The notes: a model not told the origin generated them from the sequence alone. A stretch of 64,000 bases of DNA from Verrucomicrobia bacterium S94 (GCA_004299845.1 CP036201.1:1426001-1490000), one strand, 5' to 3'; shown: positions 45,921-54,128, counted from the stretch's first letter. Numbers and translations are program-made.

Positions 45921-46895
45921 ATGTCCTCTCCCAGTCCCACTTTAATTCTGGCCCCGATGCGCGGCATCACCACCATGCACTACCGTCGCGCATTTGTCCG
46001 CCATTTCCGGGGACTGGATATCGAGATGGCTCCATTCATCCCGACGGTTAACGCCGAACGCATCAATCCGAAACTGCTCAAAGATGTTCTTCCCGAAAAC
46101 CAGTCCGGACTGCCCATGATCCCGCAGGTCATCGGCAACAATGCCGACGATTTTGTGCAGATGAATATCGCCCTGGCCGACCTCGGCTACACCGAAGTCA
46201 ACTGGAATCTGGGCTGCCCCCACAAACCCATACGCAAAAAACGCCGGGGCTCCGGCCTTCTGCCTCATCCTGATACCGTCGACATCATTCTCAACGAAGT
46301 TTGCGAACGCAGCCCGGTAAGCGTATCAGTGAAAGTACGGCTCGGCGTTTCCGATAAATCAGAACTGCTGCAACTGATTCCCGTACTCAATCAATTTCCG
46401 CTCAATGAAGTCATTATCCATCCCCGCACGGCCGAACAGATGTACGAGGGCCACGTCGACCTCGACGCCTTCGAACAGGCTTTCCAGGCGCTGGAACACC
46501 CCGTTTGCTACAACGGCGACATCAACGATCCGGCGTTTTTCCAATCCCTGAAAAAACGATTTCCGACGATTCAGCGCTATATGCTCGGCCGCGGACTGCT
46601 CGCCAATCCCTTCCTCTGCGAACAGATTAAAGAAGATCCGATTTCACACATTATAATGTATGAAAAACATATTTCCAGAATCCGGGATTTTCATGATGAC
46701 CTTGTTTCACAATACGAATCCGCATTGCATGGTGATCATCCTGTACTTGGAAAAATGAAAGAATTCTGGAGCTATCAGGCCACCCATCTCTCCAACGGCC
46801 GAAAGATGTTCAAAAAGCTTAAAAAAGCACAGAAGCTCAATACCTATAAAGCGATCGTTTCCGAATTCCTCGCCGATGCGGAATGGCAGGCCTGA
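45921..46895 (+). CDS. tRNA-dihydrouridine synthase family protein
   Basis: FMN-dependent reduction of tRNA uridines. The TIM-barrel motifs are LAPMRGITTMHYRRAFV, PQVIGNNADDFV, EVNWNLGCPHKPIRKKRRGSGLL with the catalytic cysteine, VKVRLGVSD, IIHPRTAEQMY and YNGDINDP, then the FMN phosphate site MLGRGLLANPFLCEQI. 324 residues is normal. Which uridine it modifies cannot be told. Confidence 0.93.
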   Translation: MSSPSPTLILAPMRGITTMHYRRAFVRHFRGLDIEMAPFIPTVNAERINPKLLKDVLPENQSGLPMIPQVIGNNADDFVQMNIALADLGYTEVNWNLGCPHKPIRKKRRGSGLLPHPDTVDIILNEVCERSPVSVSVKVRLGVSDKSELLQLIPVLNQFPLNEVIIHPRTAEQMYEGHVDLDAFEQAFQALEHPVCYNGDINDPAFFQSLKKRFPTIQRYMLGRGLLANPFLCEQIKEDPISHIIMYEKHISRIRDFHDDLVSQYESALHGDHPVLGKMKEFWSYQATHLSNGRKMFKKLKKAQKLNTYKAIVSEFLADAEWQA

Positions 46896-46953
46896 AAAAC
46901 CGGTATTGAGAGAGGCACGCGGCTCTCCTCCAAATATGGAGAAGAAGGCAAAT

Positions 46954-47097
46954 TTATTTCCCGACTTTCGCGCGCTCTTCAGCAATAACCTGATTGCAGA
47001 TTTCGACGCATTCATCGCAGATCGCCACATTCTGTTCTGTGGCCGCCACAATAACATCGGCCTCATCTTCAGACCTTCCGCAGAATGAACAGTTCAT
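46954..47097 (-). CDS. 47-residue ClpX-type C4 zinc-finger protein
   Basis: The predicted product MNCSFCGRSEDEADVIVAAT then EQNVAICDECVEICNQVIAE is nearly the whole treble-clef zinc-binding domain found at the N terminus of ClpX (C-x2-C ... ICDECVELC), standing alone without the ATPase. A GGAG site lies 6 bases upstream of the ATG. It is too short to be noticed by length-based gene calling. It might act as an adaptor or decoy for ClpX substrates or dimerisation, but that is inference. It lies behind the tRNA-Met terminator on the same strand. Confidence 0.75.
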   Translation of the reverse strand: MNCSFCGRSEDEADVIVAATEQNVAICDECVEICNQVIAEERAKVGK

Positions 47098-47112
47098 AAC
47101 AATCTCCAGCAA

Positions 47113-47137
47113 CAAAAAAAGCCGCATATGCGGCTTG
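47113..47137 (-). terminator. Terminator of tRNA-Met
   Basis: On the minus strand the self-complementary AAGCCGCATATGCGGCTT is followed by five further T, giving an effective T-run of seven; it starts 4 bases after the encoded CCA. Confidence 0.9.
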
Positions 47138-47141
47138 AAAA

Positions 47142-47218
47142 TGGTGGCTGAGGAGGGACTTGAACCCCCGACACGCGGATTATGATTCCGCTGCTCTGAC
47201 CAACTGAGCTACTCAGCC
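47142..47218 (-). tRNA. tRNA-Met(CAT), elongator type
   Basis: A complete cloverleaf is seen on the minus strand: acceptor GGCTGAG/CTCAGCC, D-arm AGCTCAGTTGGTCAGAGC, anticodon stem GCGGA/TCCGC around the loop ATCATAA with anticodon CAT, T-arm GGGGGTTCAAGTCCCTC (five-base stem GGGGG-CTCCC with one wobble), and encoded CCA. The G1-C72 pair and the lack of three G-C pairs in the anticodon stem exclude initiator tRNA. A tRNA-Ile with modified C34 cannot be excluded from sequence alone. Confidence 0.93.
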
Positions 47219-47372
47219 ATCGGCGATAAGAGGTGAGGAAGATAGTTAAACACCCCGGCCTTGGCAAGGCCATTTCTCAAACTTTTTTTCGGCGGGTTTA
47301 CTGCGTCTTAAAATCGATGGAAAAAAGAAGAAAACACCTCAATACCGGAACCTCTGCACACGTGCTTAAACA

Positions 47373-47423
47373 GTCCGGGCAGCCGGCCGGTTCATCCCGC
47401 TGAACCACAGCCGATGCCCGGAC
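47373..47423. other. Near-perfect 51-base hairpin downstream of a sulfatase gene
   Basis: The arms GTCCGGGCA and TGCCCGGAC extend inward to GGTTCA-TCCCGC-TGAACC with few mismatches. It is about 55 bases past the sulfatase stop on the minus strand and could stabilise or end that mRNA; only a weak TGTTTA follows. The remainder of 47219-47476 shows nothing else I can assign. Confidence 0.55.
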
Positions 47424-47476
47424 GGCACACAGGACGGTTGGAATAAAAATGTACATTTCACACCCCCTGCCTATGG

Positions 47477-49165
47477 TTATTTTTCTTTCGACCAAAAGCT
47501 CTTCTTTTCCGCTCCGCTGATAACGCCGTCTCCGTTTACATCGATTTGCCGGAACGTATCGATCACAGCGTCCTGATTCCATACCCAGCCATTGGATTCC
47601 CATTTGATTTTTTCGCGGGCAATATACTGCTCCAGAGTGGAATCGCCTTTTTTGAGTTTAACGCCAGGCGATGCTGATTCAGCAGTATTCGGCAGATCCG
47701 TAATATGCGTCGGAGGTACGAGAAGCGGGGCGCCGACAGCAGGCACAAAATCACGATCAAAATTCGGCATATTGAACTTTGCCCATGCATCGCGCTGACC
47801 GGCAGCATGGAAAAAGAGCGGTTCCGCATGTGAATCCCCCCACTTCTCCGCCATTTTCACCATTTCCTGTACCCGTTCCGGATACTGCGACGCCAGATCG
47901 TTGGTTTCACCCGGATCTTCCGTGATGTTGTAAAGACGCCACGGCTGATTGCCGTATTTTGTAACCTTCCAGTCATCGCGGCGGGCCGCAATATCGGTGT
48001 AGGAACTGCGATGCCGGGCTGCAAAAATCATTTCCCCTTTTCTGGGATTTTCATTGGTTTTCAATGCCTGGAAAATATTTTCCCCATCCAGCTCCTTGCC
48101 CGCCGGAATCCGCCCGCCGGCCAGGGCCGCAAAGGTGGGATAGAAATCCAGCGACGAAACCGGAAAGTCCACTTTCCCTGCCGGAATTTTACCGGGCCAA
48201 TGCCACATCATCGGCACACGGTAACCACCCTCCCAGGTATCCCCCTTGCGTCCGCGCAACGGTTTGTTCGAAGCACCTAACGACGGTTTCCCACCGTTAT
48301 CGCTCAGAAAAATAATCAGTGTATCTTCAAACTGATCATTTTTTTTAAGCGTTTCCACAATGCGTTCAATTCCCCGGTCAACGGCATACACCATGGCCGC
48401 ATAGGTCCGCCGTTTCGGATTTAAGATATCCGAAAAAACAGCGAGATCCTCCGGCGTGGCTTCCATTGGCGCATGCGGTGCGTTATAGGCCAGATAGAGA
48501 AAGAAAGGTTCTTTTTTATCGGCGGCTTCATTGAGAAAGCGGACAGCTTCCCCGGTCAGTTCATCGGTGAGATACCCTTTTCCTTGTACCGCTTTTCCAT
48601 TGTGTTCCAACGGATGAAGATATTCATTAATCCGTTCAACGCCTCTTTTTTTCTGCCGCTGGTACGCCGGTTCATATTTTTCAGGAAAATACTGATGTCC
48701 ACCGCCGACAAATCCATAAAAATCATCAAAACCGCGTGCGTTCGGATGCGCATAGTCGGCCGTACCCAGATGCCACTTTCCAATTGCTCCGGTAAAGTAA
48801 CCCGCCTTCCGGAGCACTTCACTGATCAACGTCTCCTCGATCGGAACACCGAGATCGTCATATTCCGTCAGTCCCTCCTGATACGGCGGATGATTGAACT
48901 GGCCGCCATATTCATGCGGATAACGACCGGTCATCAATCCCATACGGCTCGGGCCGCAGAACGGATGAGCAACATAGGCCGAAGTGCAGATTGTACCGGC
49001 GTCGGCAAGCCGGTCAAGATGCGGAGTTTTGATGTCTTCGGCCCCGTTGAATCCGACGTCGGCATAACCCAGATCATCGCACATGATCACCAGAATATTC
49101 GGGCGCGGTGCAGCCCATGCGGTTCCTGTAAACAGCAGACAGATAAACAATACTTTGAGATTCAT
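47477..49165 (-). CDS. Secreted formylglycine-dependent sulfatase with EF-hand-like tail
   Basis: Signal peptide (MNLKVLFICLLFTGTAWA). Metal-binding MCDDLGYADVGFNG is followed by the formylglycine signature HPFCGPSRMGLMTG (C-x-P-S-R intact, cysteine at about residue 70), GKWHLG, and SDNGGKPSLGASN with the second metal pair. Residues about 535-555 read DVNGDGVISGAEKK, an EF-hand/dockerin-like calcium loop. Length 562 is normal for family S1. The cysteine type needs a formylglycine-generating enzyme or anaerobic maturase encoded elsewhere. The substrate, probably an algal or host sulfated glycan, cannot be read. It follows the next sulfatase by 8 bases, so they form one operon. Confidence 0.92.
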   Translation of the reverse strand: MNLKVLFICLLFTGTAWAAPRPNILVIMCDDLGYADVGFNGAEDIKTPHLDRLADAGTICTSAYVAHPFCGPSRMGLMTGRYPHEYGGQFNHPPYQEGLTEYDDLGVPIEETLISEVLRKAGYFTGAIGKWHLGTADYAHPNARGFDDFYGFVGGGHQYFPEKYEPAYQRQKKRGVERINEYLHPLEHNGKAVQGKGYLTDELTGEAVRFLNEAADKKEPFFLYLAYNAPHAPMEATPEDLAVFSDILNPKRRTYAAMVYAVDRGIERIVETLKKNDQFEDTLIIFLSDNGGKPSLGASNKPLRGRKGDTWEGGYRVPMMWHWPGKIPAGKVDFPVSSLDFYPTFAALAGGRIPAGKELDGENIFQALKTNENPRKGEMIFAARHRSSYTDIAARRDDWKVTKYGNQPWRLYNITEDPGETNDLASQYPERVQEMVKMAEKWGDSHAEPLFFHAAGQRDAWAKFNMPNFDRDFVPAVGAPLLVPPTHITDLPNTAESASPGVKLKKGDSTLEQYIAREKIKWESNGWVWNQDAVIDTFRQIDVNGDGVISGAEKKSFWSKEK

Positions 49166-49173
49166 GGCGTTCC

Positions 49174-50775
49174 TTAAAGTGCGGCGTTGAACTGACGGAT
49201 AAGCGCGTTGACCGTTTCCGGATTCTGCTGTGCAACATTGACGGTTTCATGCGGATCGGTTTCGTGATCGTAGAGTTCCACAAAAACCGGTTCCGCTTCG
49301 GGATGCCGCACATCTTTCCACAGGATAATGCGATAACGATCGGTGCGCATGGCATAGCCCATCAGATGATTTTCAAAGAGATCACGATCCCATTTATCGC
49401 CCTGCTGTTTAATAATGCGCTGTTCGACCTCTTCAATCAGCGGACCGAAAAAGGTTTCGCGCATCTGCGGCATCAACGGATTGGCCGCCCATTCACGAAG
49501 TGCCGGATTCGGAAACTGACTGAATGCGACCTGATCCCACGGCCGTTCCGGATCATCCAGCAACGGAACAAAACTTTCGCCATCCAGATGTTTCGGCAGT
49601 TCAAGACCTGCCAGTTCGCAGAGTGTCGGATACATATCCACCAGCTCCACCAGTGCATCGGTGGTTTTTCCCCGACTTCCGGCCGGCATATCCGGTGTCC
49701 AGATCAGCAGCGGAACGCGTGTGGCAATTTCATAGTTGGTTGCTTTGCCCCAGATGCCCATATCGCCGAGGTGCCAGCCGTGATCCCCCCAGACCATAAT
49801 AATGGTATTATCGCGCACACCGGCTTCGTCCAGAGCCTGAAGCACTTTACCAATCTGCGCATCGATATAACTGACGCAGCCGAGATAAGCATGTTTCAAA
49901 TTCCGGGCCAGTTCGTCATCGATATCGCCGGATTTCGGAATATCGGAACGGACTCGCAGTTCAAACGAGGCATGCAGTCCCATGGCAGCACCGTCTTTCG
50001 GTGCTGTGGTGTGCCCGGCCAGCGGAATGGCGTTGTGATCATACAGATCCCAGTATTTTTTCGGTGCGATAAATTCAAGGTGCGGCTTATAAAAACCGAC
50101 CCCCAGGAAAAACGGTTTATCACCTTCAGCCAGCTGTTTAATTTCCGCGACAGCGACGTCAGCGTTGTACCCATCGCGATAGGCATTATCCGGCACATCG
50201 GCAAATTCATAGGCCGGGCCGTGAACCAGACCGGTTTTTCCAACGCCCACCCAGTATTTCTTCTCCAGATAATCTTTGGTTTCCTTGAAAATTTTACGAT
50301 TTTCCGGCTCGGCATACGGATTGCCGACCACCGGCCGTTTTACATTGAGCTTCATTGGACGGCGGCTCCAGGAATGCTCCCAGTCGGCAAATTTTTCGCT
50401 ATGGAAAATCTTGCCGATCTGCGTGGTTTCATAGCCGTTGTTCATAAAGTGCTGTGAAAGCGTTACGATGTCGGGATTCAGCTCACGGAAATGAGCATAG
50501 TTTTCCACCACACCGATGGAGTCCGGCCGCGCTCCGCACATCAGACTGGCCCGCGATGGACCGCAGATCGGTTCCTGGCAGTAGGCCCGGTTGAACAGCA
50601 GTCCCTCTGAGGCAAGCCGGTCCAGATTCGGACTGATGGCGATTTCCGAACCGTAGCATCCCAGCTCCGGCCGCAGATCATCAACGGCGATAAAAAGAAT
50701 ATTGGGTTTTTCGGCCGCTCCGGCCCCACAGGCCAGAGACAAAAGAAGTGTTCCGATCACAGTACGTCTGTTCAT
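49174..50775 (-). CDS. Iduronate-2-sulfatase-like secreted sulfatase
   Basis: Signal peptide (RTVIGTLLLSLACGAGA) followed by NILFIAVDDLRPELGCYG, which with the signature QEPICGPSRASLMCG and the spaced GKIFH and HGWHLGDMGIWGKATNYE are typical of the iduronate-2-sulfatase subgroup of S1 sulfatases. About 533 residues. The cysteine to be converted to formylglycine is intact. ATG at 50775 has an AGAGG site 6 bases upstream; an ATG at 50781 is also possible. It heads a two-sulfatase unit directed away from an AraC regulator on the same strand. Substrate unproven. Confidence 0.9.
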   Translation of the reverse strand: MNRRTVIGTLLLSLACGAGAAEKPNILFIAVDDLRPELGCYGSEIAISPNLDRLASEGLLFNRAYCQEPICGPSRASLMCGARPDSIGVVENYAHFRELNPDIVTLSQHFMNNGYETTQIGKIFHSEKFADWEHSWSRRPMKLNVKRPVVGNPYAEPENRKIFKETKDYLEKKYWVGVGKTGLVHGPAYEFADVPDNAYRDGYNADVAVAEIKQLAEGDKPFFLGVGFYKPHLEFIAPKKYWDLYDHNAIPLAGHTTAPKDGAAMGLHASFELRVRSDIPKSGDIDDELARNLKHAYLGCVSYIDAQIGKVLQALDEAGVRDNTIIMVWGDHGWHLGDMGIWGKATNYEIATRVPLLIWTPDMPAGSRGKTTDALVELVDMYPTLCELAGLELPKHLDGESFVPLLDDPERPWDQVAFSQFPNPALREWAANPLMPQMRETFFGPLIEEVEQRIIKQQGDKWDRDLFENHLMGYAMRTDRYRIILWKDVRHPEAEPVFVELYDHETDPHETVNVAQQNPETVNALIRQFNAAL

Positions 50776-50870
50776 ATTCATCCTCTACGGGTTAAAGTAC
50801 GATTGAACAGGTCTACCGAAACAGCAGTCGGTCTGTCTCGGCCGATACTGCATTTGTCCCATCATTCATT

Positions 50871-51827
50871 CTACTTTGCCAGAGAAGGTTTCCAGTACTT
50901 TCCGCGCCCGCGGCACACTTCGCGCCGGAATTCAACCGGGGATTGGCCGGTATTCTTTTTGAACTGCCGCGAAAAACGCGGATAGTTGCTGTAGCCCACC
51001 TGATAACAGATTTCCAGTGCATTATCGGAACTGTCGCGCAACAGTTCACAGGCCTTACGAATGCGCAGACCGTTAAGATAATTCATGAACGTGGAACCGG
51101 TTTCATTTTTAAACAATCTGCAGAAATAAGGTTCCGCCGTACCGCACATACGGGCCATGGCTTCCAACGTCAGTTCCTCATCATAATGATCGTGAATATA
51201 GTTGAGCACCGCCCGCAGTCCCTGCATGCATTTCGATACCGAAACACTGACCTCCTGTTTCACCGTTCGCCGGCTCTCCAGCGCACGGTCATGCTGTTCC
51301 GACATCAGCGCCATCAGTTCCAGAAAATAAAAACGGCACAGGGCGTGGCTCTTTTCCGAGGAAGTATGCGAATGGACTTTGAGCAGTTCAAGAACGTGTT
51401 CCATGGATTGCCGCACTTCCCGCGCAAGCTCCATTTTCACGGCCGCTGATTCTTTCTCCACCAGCGACATCAGTGATTTAAAGTAGTAGACATTCGGAGA
51501 CTCCGACTGCTGAAGCATTTCCAATGACTGGATATTCAGATCCACCGCCTGCGGCAGGAAGCTGCAGAAATAGGAACAGCAGACCGCCTTTTCCTGATCG
51601 TCCAGCCTATGGAGCACATAGGGCTTGATAATGAGAATCTCTCCCTGCTTCAGGATTTCCGTCCGGCTTTTAAACCGACAGACCAGCGATCCTTTTTTCA
51701 CGTAAAGGAACTCGAAATATTCATGGCGGTGCAGCTCGTCGATCCGCAGTTCACGGTCTTCCACCCGGTCCACGTGCACCGGGAAAGACAACGCATCGAA
51801 TATCGCACCTGATTGTACCAGACTCAT
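50871..51827 (-). CDS. AraC-family transcriptional regulator
   Basis: An N-terminal cupin-like sensing domain (residues about 15-100, ELHRHEYFEFLYVKKGSLVCRF, LIIKPYVLHRL) is followed by a long helical linker and a C-terminal double HTH (LRAVLNYIHDHYDEELTLEAMA, EPYFCRLFKNETGSTFMNYL, ALEICYQVGYSNYPRFSRQFKKNTGQSP). The effector is probably a sugar released by the neighbouring sulfatase or lyase products. The ATG at 51827 has an AAGGAG site; an upstream frame to 51893 does not. It lies between the sulfatase pair and the sugar operon starting at 53089. Confidence 0.92.
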   Translation of the reverse strand: MSLVQSGAIFDALSFPVHVDRVEDRELRIDELHRHEYFEFLYVKKGSLVCRFKSRTEILKQGEILIIKPYVLHRLDDQEKAVCCSYFCSFLPQAVDLNIQSLEMLQQSESPNVYYFKSLMSLVEKESAAVKMELAREVRQSMEHVLELLKVHSHTSSEKSHALCRFYFLELMALMSEQHDRALESRRTVKQEVSVSVSKCMQGLRAVLNYIHDHYDEELTLEAMARMCGTAEPYFCRLFKNETGSTFMNYLNGLRIRKACELLRDSSDNALEICYQVGYSNYPRFSRQFKKNTGQSPVEFRREVCRGRGKYWKPSLAK

Positions 51828-52062
51828 TATACACTCCTTAGGTCCAACACTGCACCCCTCATCCGGCAGGATGAAAACAGAGGATAATCCCAAAAGGCGC
51901 TACTCGTCAGCTGAATAGGCAGATATTTTTTTGAAATCCGCTGAACACCGGTTTATTCCGTAGAAAAAACCTCGCAGGATTTCGCTCCCCGGCACATGAA
52001 TTTTCCGACCCAACCTCTGATACCATTTACTAAAAAATTCCGGTCTTAACGACAGCGTTATT

Positions 52063-52081
52063 CCGCGCAGCGACGCAGAGC
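52063..52081. repeat. Left arm of an extragenic palindrome split by the IS110-type element
   Basis: CCGCGCAGCGACGCAGAG (about 52063-52080) is the inverse of the arm found 830 bases away at 52910-52938 (CTCTGCGTCCTCGGCGCCTCTGCGCGGG), apart from an 8-base deletion. The two together resemble the intact hairpin at 35062-35132. Confidence 0.6.
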
Positions 52082-52088
52082 AACTGTG

Positions 52089-52589
52089 TCATAACTCAAC
52101 CTTTATTTCTGCTTTTCTAAGTTCGGACTGCATGTGGATGAGCATTTTCCTCATCCCTGCGACCATTGCACATTTATAGGGTTTCCCGCGCGATTGGAGT
52201 CCATCGGTATAGGCTTTGATTACAGGATTATACATCGCTGCAGTTCCGGTCGCCATATACAGCGCTTTTCTGACCTTCGCACGCCCGCTTTTGATTTTTC
52301 GCTTTCCTTTAAATCTGCCGCTGTCTCTGTTGTAGGGGGCAACGCCGGCGAGAGCAACGAGTTCATTTCTGCTGAGCATCGTGATTTCACCGAGGAAGGC
52401 CATGATCATCCATGCGCTAACTTCGCCAACGCCTTTGATGGCAGTGAGACAGGATAAACAGGCCGACAGACTCTCATCGGAGTTGATCAGTTCCCGGATG
52501 CGCTTCTCAATGGCTGTGATTTCTTTTTTCAGGACATCCAGCGATTCTTTGCTAACGTCAACCGCAATCAGGGTTAATTCATGTTTCAT
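52089..52589 (-). pseudogene. IS110-family transposase with DEDD domain deleted
   Basis: The first residues (LTLIAVDVSKESLDV) are the start of the IS110 DEDD (RuvC-like) domain. They are joined directly to a coiled-coil (LKKEITAIEKRIRELI) and an intact C-terminal Transposase_20 domain with TAIKGVGEVSAWMIMAFLGEI, ALAGVAPYNRDSGRFKGKR, KVRKALYMATGTAAMYNP and MRKMLIHMQSELRK. At 166 residues it is about half of a normal IS110 transposase, so three of the four acidic catalytic residues should be missing. The deletion keeps the frame. It can probably move only if an intact copy acts in trans. ATG at 52589 has a GGAG site. Confidence 0.85.
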
Positions 52590-52652
52590 GGTTTTTCTCC
52601 GTCTTGTAGAGGTGAGCTCAAAAGGCTCTGTCAACTGTTTGAGATAAAACCG

Positions 52653-52859
52653 GAGCAGCTTCGGAGGATCCCTGCTCTGCGATGAACGCTGCCTCCGGCA
52701 GGTTCTGGACGCAGAATGATCTCTTCCGAAACCCCGCCGAGCTTTTCGTCAAAAGCCCGGCGGTTCCCTGGTGCTCCTGAGCTTACTTAACTGAGGAGCT
52801 TTTTTCCTCCCCTTTCTCCGACGAGTAATGGTTCCCATTCTCGAAAGGGGAAAAAGCTC
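52653..52859 (-). ncRNA. Candidate bridge RNA of the IS110-type element
   Basis: Four hairpins occupy the region: 52653-52677 (GAGCAG/CTGCTC), 52685-52705 (GAAC-CTGCC/GGCAG-GTTC), 52734-52763 (12 of 13 pairs around loop CGTC) and 52796-52859 (64 bases with GAGCTTTTT outer and AATGG/CCATT inner stems). The two unpaired sides around hairpin 52685-52705 read, on the minus strand, TCTGCGTCC (52715-52707) and CGCAGAGCA (52681-52673). Both 9-base strings are found in the flanking palindrome arms (52911-52919 and 52074-52082). A loop with one guide on each side of a terminal hairpin is the architecture described for IS110 bridge RNAs. Transcription is not proven. Confidence 0.5.
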
Positions 52860-52909
52860 AAATGATGTCGGGAGAAACCTACAAGGCGCAGCCGTTTATG
52901 ACTGAATTT

Positions 52910-52938
52910 CTCTGCGTCCTCGGCGCCTCTGCGCGGGA
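52910..52938. repeat. Right arm of the split extragenic palindrome
   Basis: CTCTGCGTCCTCGGCGCCTC continued by TGCGCGGG is the counterpart of the arm at 52063-52081. The words CTCTGCG and CGCCTCTGCG recur in the repeat at 35115-35132. Confidence 0.6.
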
Positions 52939-52961
52939 TCAAATTTATACCGGATAGTTTT

Positions 52962-52981
52962 AACGTTTGGTATGAAACGTT
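52962..52981. promoter_or_regulatory. Candidate operator of the sugar operon
   Basis: AACGTTT-GGTATG-AAACGTT is a perfect 7-bp inverted repeat 108 bases upstream of the symporter gene, in otherwise AT-rich promoter-like DNA. A third AAACG word (GCAAACGTAAA) lies about 30 bases upstream of the gene. The form suits a LacI- or GntR-type dimer; the AraC regulator at 50871 is another candidate. The rest of 52939-53088 holds no gene. Confidence 0.45.
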
Positions 52982-53088
52982 CCGCTTTTGCGGACAAGTA
53001 CAATAAGCGCATATTAAATTACAAGATCAGCTATGTTTCCTTCTTTTTCTGTGTGCAAACGTAAATCTGTCAATCTGCTGGAGAAACA

Positions 53089-54114
53089 ATGAGTGAACTG
53101 ATGCTACCCATTTTTATAATTATTCTGGCCAGTATTTTCCAGGGTACCTTCGGCCTCGGAATGAAATACGTTAAACCGCTGTCCTGGGAGGCATGGTGGA
53201 TCGTGCATGCCACAGTTGCCATGGTATTCTTCCCGCTCATCTGGGCATTAATGGTTGTTCCTGATCTGGGAACCGTGCTTGCCCAAGCCCCTGCCAATGA
53301 AATTTTCTCCGGCGCGGCTCTGGGATTCGGCTGGGGAATCGGCGGAATCATGTTCGGTGTTTCCGTTGGCTATATTGGGATGTCACTCACCTACGGCATT
53401 GTCATGGGACTCTGTTCTATTGCCGGAGCACTGGTTCCGTTTTTTCTCCGTTTTGATTCCATTAACAAAGACGGTATTCCTTTCATTCTCGCGGGCCTTA
53501 CTTTGCTGGCAGTTGCGGTCTTCATTGTGACCCTCGCCGGTCTGAAACGCGATAAAGCGTTGGCCGAAGCCGGTGGCGAAATACGGGGAATTAAGAAAGG
53601 GAAAGAATTCAAACTCGGCCTGCTCATCGCATCTGTCAGTGGAATCCTCTCTGCGATGCTGGCCATCGGTTTTGACAATACCATGGAAATCGGGAAACTG
53701 GCTGAAAAAGCCGGTGCACTGCAGCGCAACACCGCTCTGGCCCGCTGGGTGGTTGTACTGGCCGGAGCCTATCTTATGAATGCCGGCTATGCTCTGTTCC
53801 TTCTGTTCAAAAACAAATCCTTTTCCTCTTTTAAATCGCCCGGCATGTTTAAAGCCCTTAAATGGTCTGTTATCGCCGGTCTACTCTGGTTTGCCGCTCT
53901 CGGAACCTATGGTCAGGGTGTTGCTCTAATGGGAAAAATCGGAACGATGATCTGCTGGCCTGTGATGCTCGGCCTTTCTTTAATCGTCAGCAATATTGCT
54001 GCAATTATTACCGGCGAATGGAAAGGCATGAAAGGGCCGTTTCAAATCATGCTCGGCGGCGTCATGGTCATTATTGCAGCTACCGTGGTTATGACCTATG
54101 CATCGACTCTTTAA
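53089..54114 (+). CDS. RhaT-family L-rhamnose/sugar-proton symporter
   Basis: Ten-helix permease of the RhaT/DMT type, 341 residues. It has the N-terminal LASIFQGTFGLGMKYVKPLSWEAWW, a glycine-rich GFGWGIGGIMFGVSVGYIGMSLTYG and paired helices to the end. RhaT proteins import 6-deoxyhexoses; in this operon the cargo is more likely the sugar or sugar acid processed by the downstream enzymes. First gene of the five-gene operon, with GGAG 6 bases before the ATG. Confidence 0.85.
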   Translation: MSELMLPIFIIILASIFQGTFGLGMKYVKPLSWEAWWIVHATVAMVFFPLIWALMVVPDLGTVLAQAPANEIFSGAALGFGWGIGGIMFGVSVGYIGMSLTYGIVMGLCSIAGALVPFFLRFDSINKDGIPFILAGLTLLAVAVFIVTLAGLKRDKALAEAGGEIRGIKKGKEFKLGLLIASVSGILSAMLAIGFDNTMEIGKLAEKAGALQRNTALARWVVVLAGAYLMNAGYALFLLFKNKSFSSFKSPGMFKALKWSVIAGLLWFAALGTYGQGVALMGKIGTMICWPVMLGLSLIVSNIAAIITGEWKGMKGPFQIMLGGVMVIIAATVVMTYASTL

Positions 54115-54128
54115 ATAACGGAAAATCC

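Larger units (their letters stand above)
52082..52909 (-). mobile_element. Internally deleted IS110-family element
   Basis: An 828-bp block between the two arms of a hairpin repeat contains a shortened IS110 transposase (52089-52589) and a structured non-coding region upstream of it on the minus strand, in the place where IS110-group elements encode their bridge RNA. No target duplication is seen, as expected for IS110. A 7-base inverted repeat GTCATAA/TTATGAC is found near the ends (52088-52094 and 52896-52902). The exact ends are inferred from where the palindrome arms stop. The block lies in the regulatory region between an AraC regulator and a sugar operon. Confidence 0.65.

Noticed and set aside
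46876-47088. 70-codon plus-strand open frame after the dihydrouridine synthase
   Set aside because: Antisense to the ClpX-type zinc-finger gene, which has a ribosome site and a recognisable fold.
47298-47456. 52-codon minus-strand open frame after the sulfatase, with a GGGG-type site
   Set aside because: It contains a near-perfect 51-base hairpin, its translation has no recognisable family and odd composition; more likely 3' untranslated sequence.
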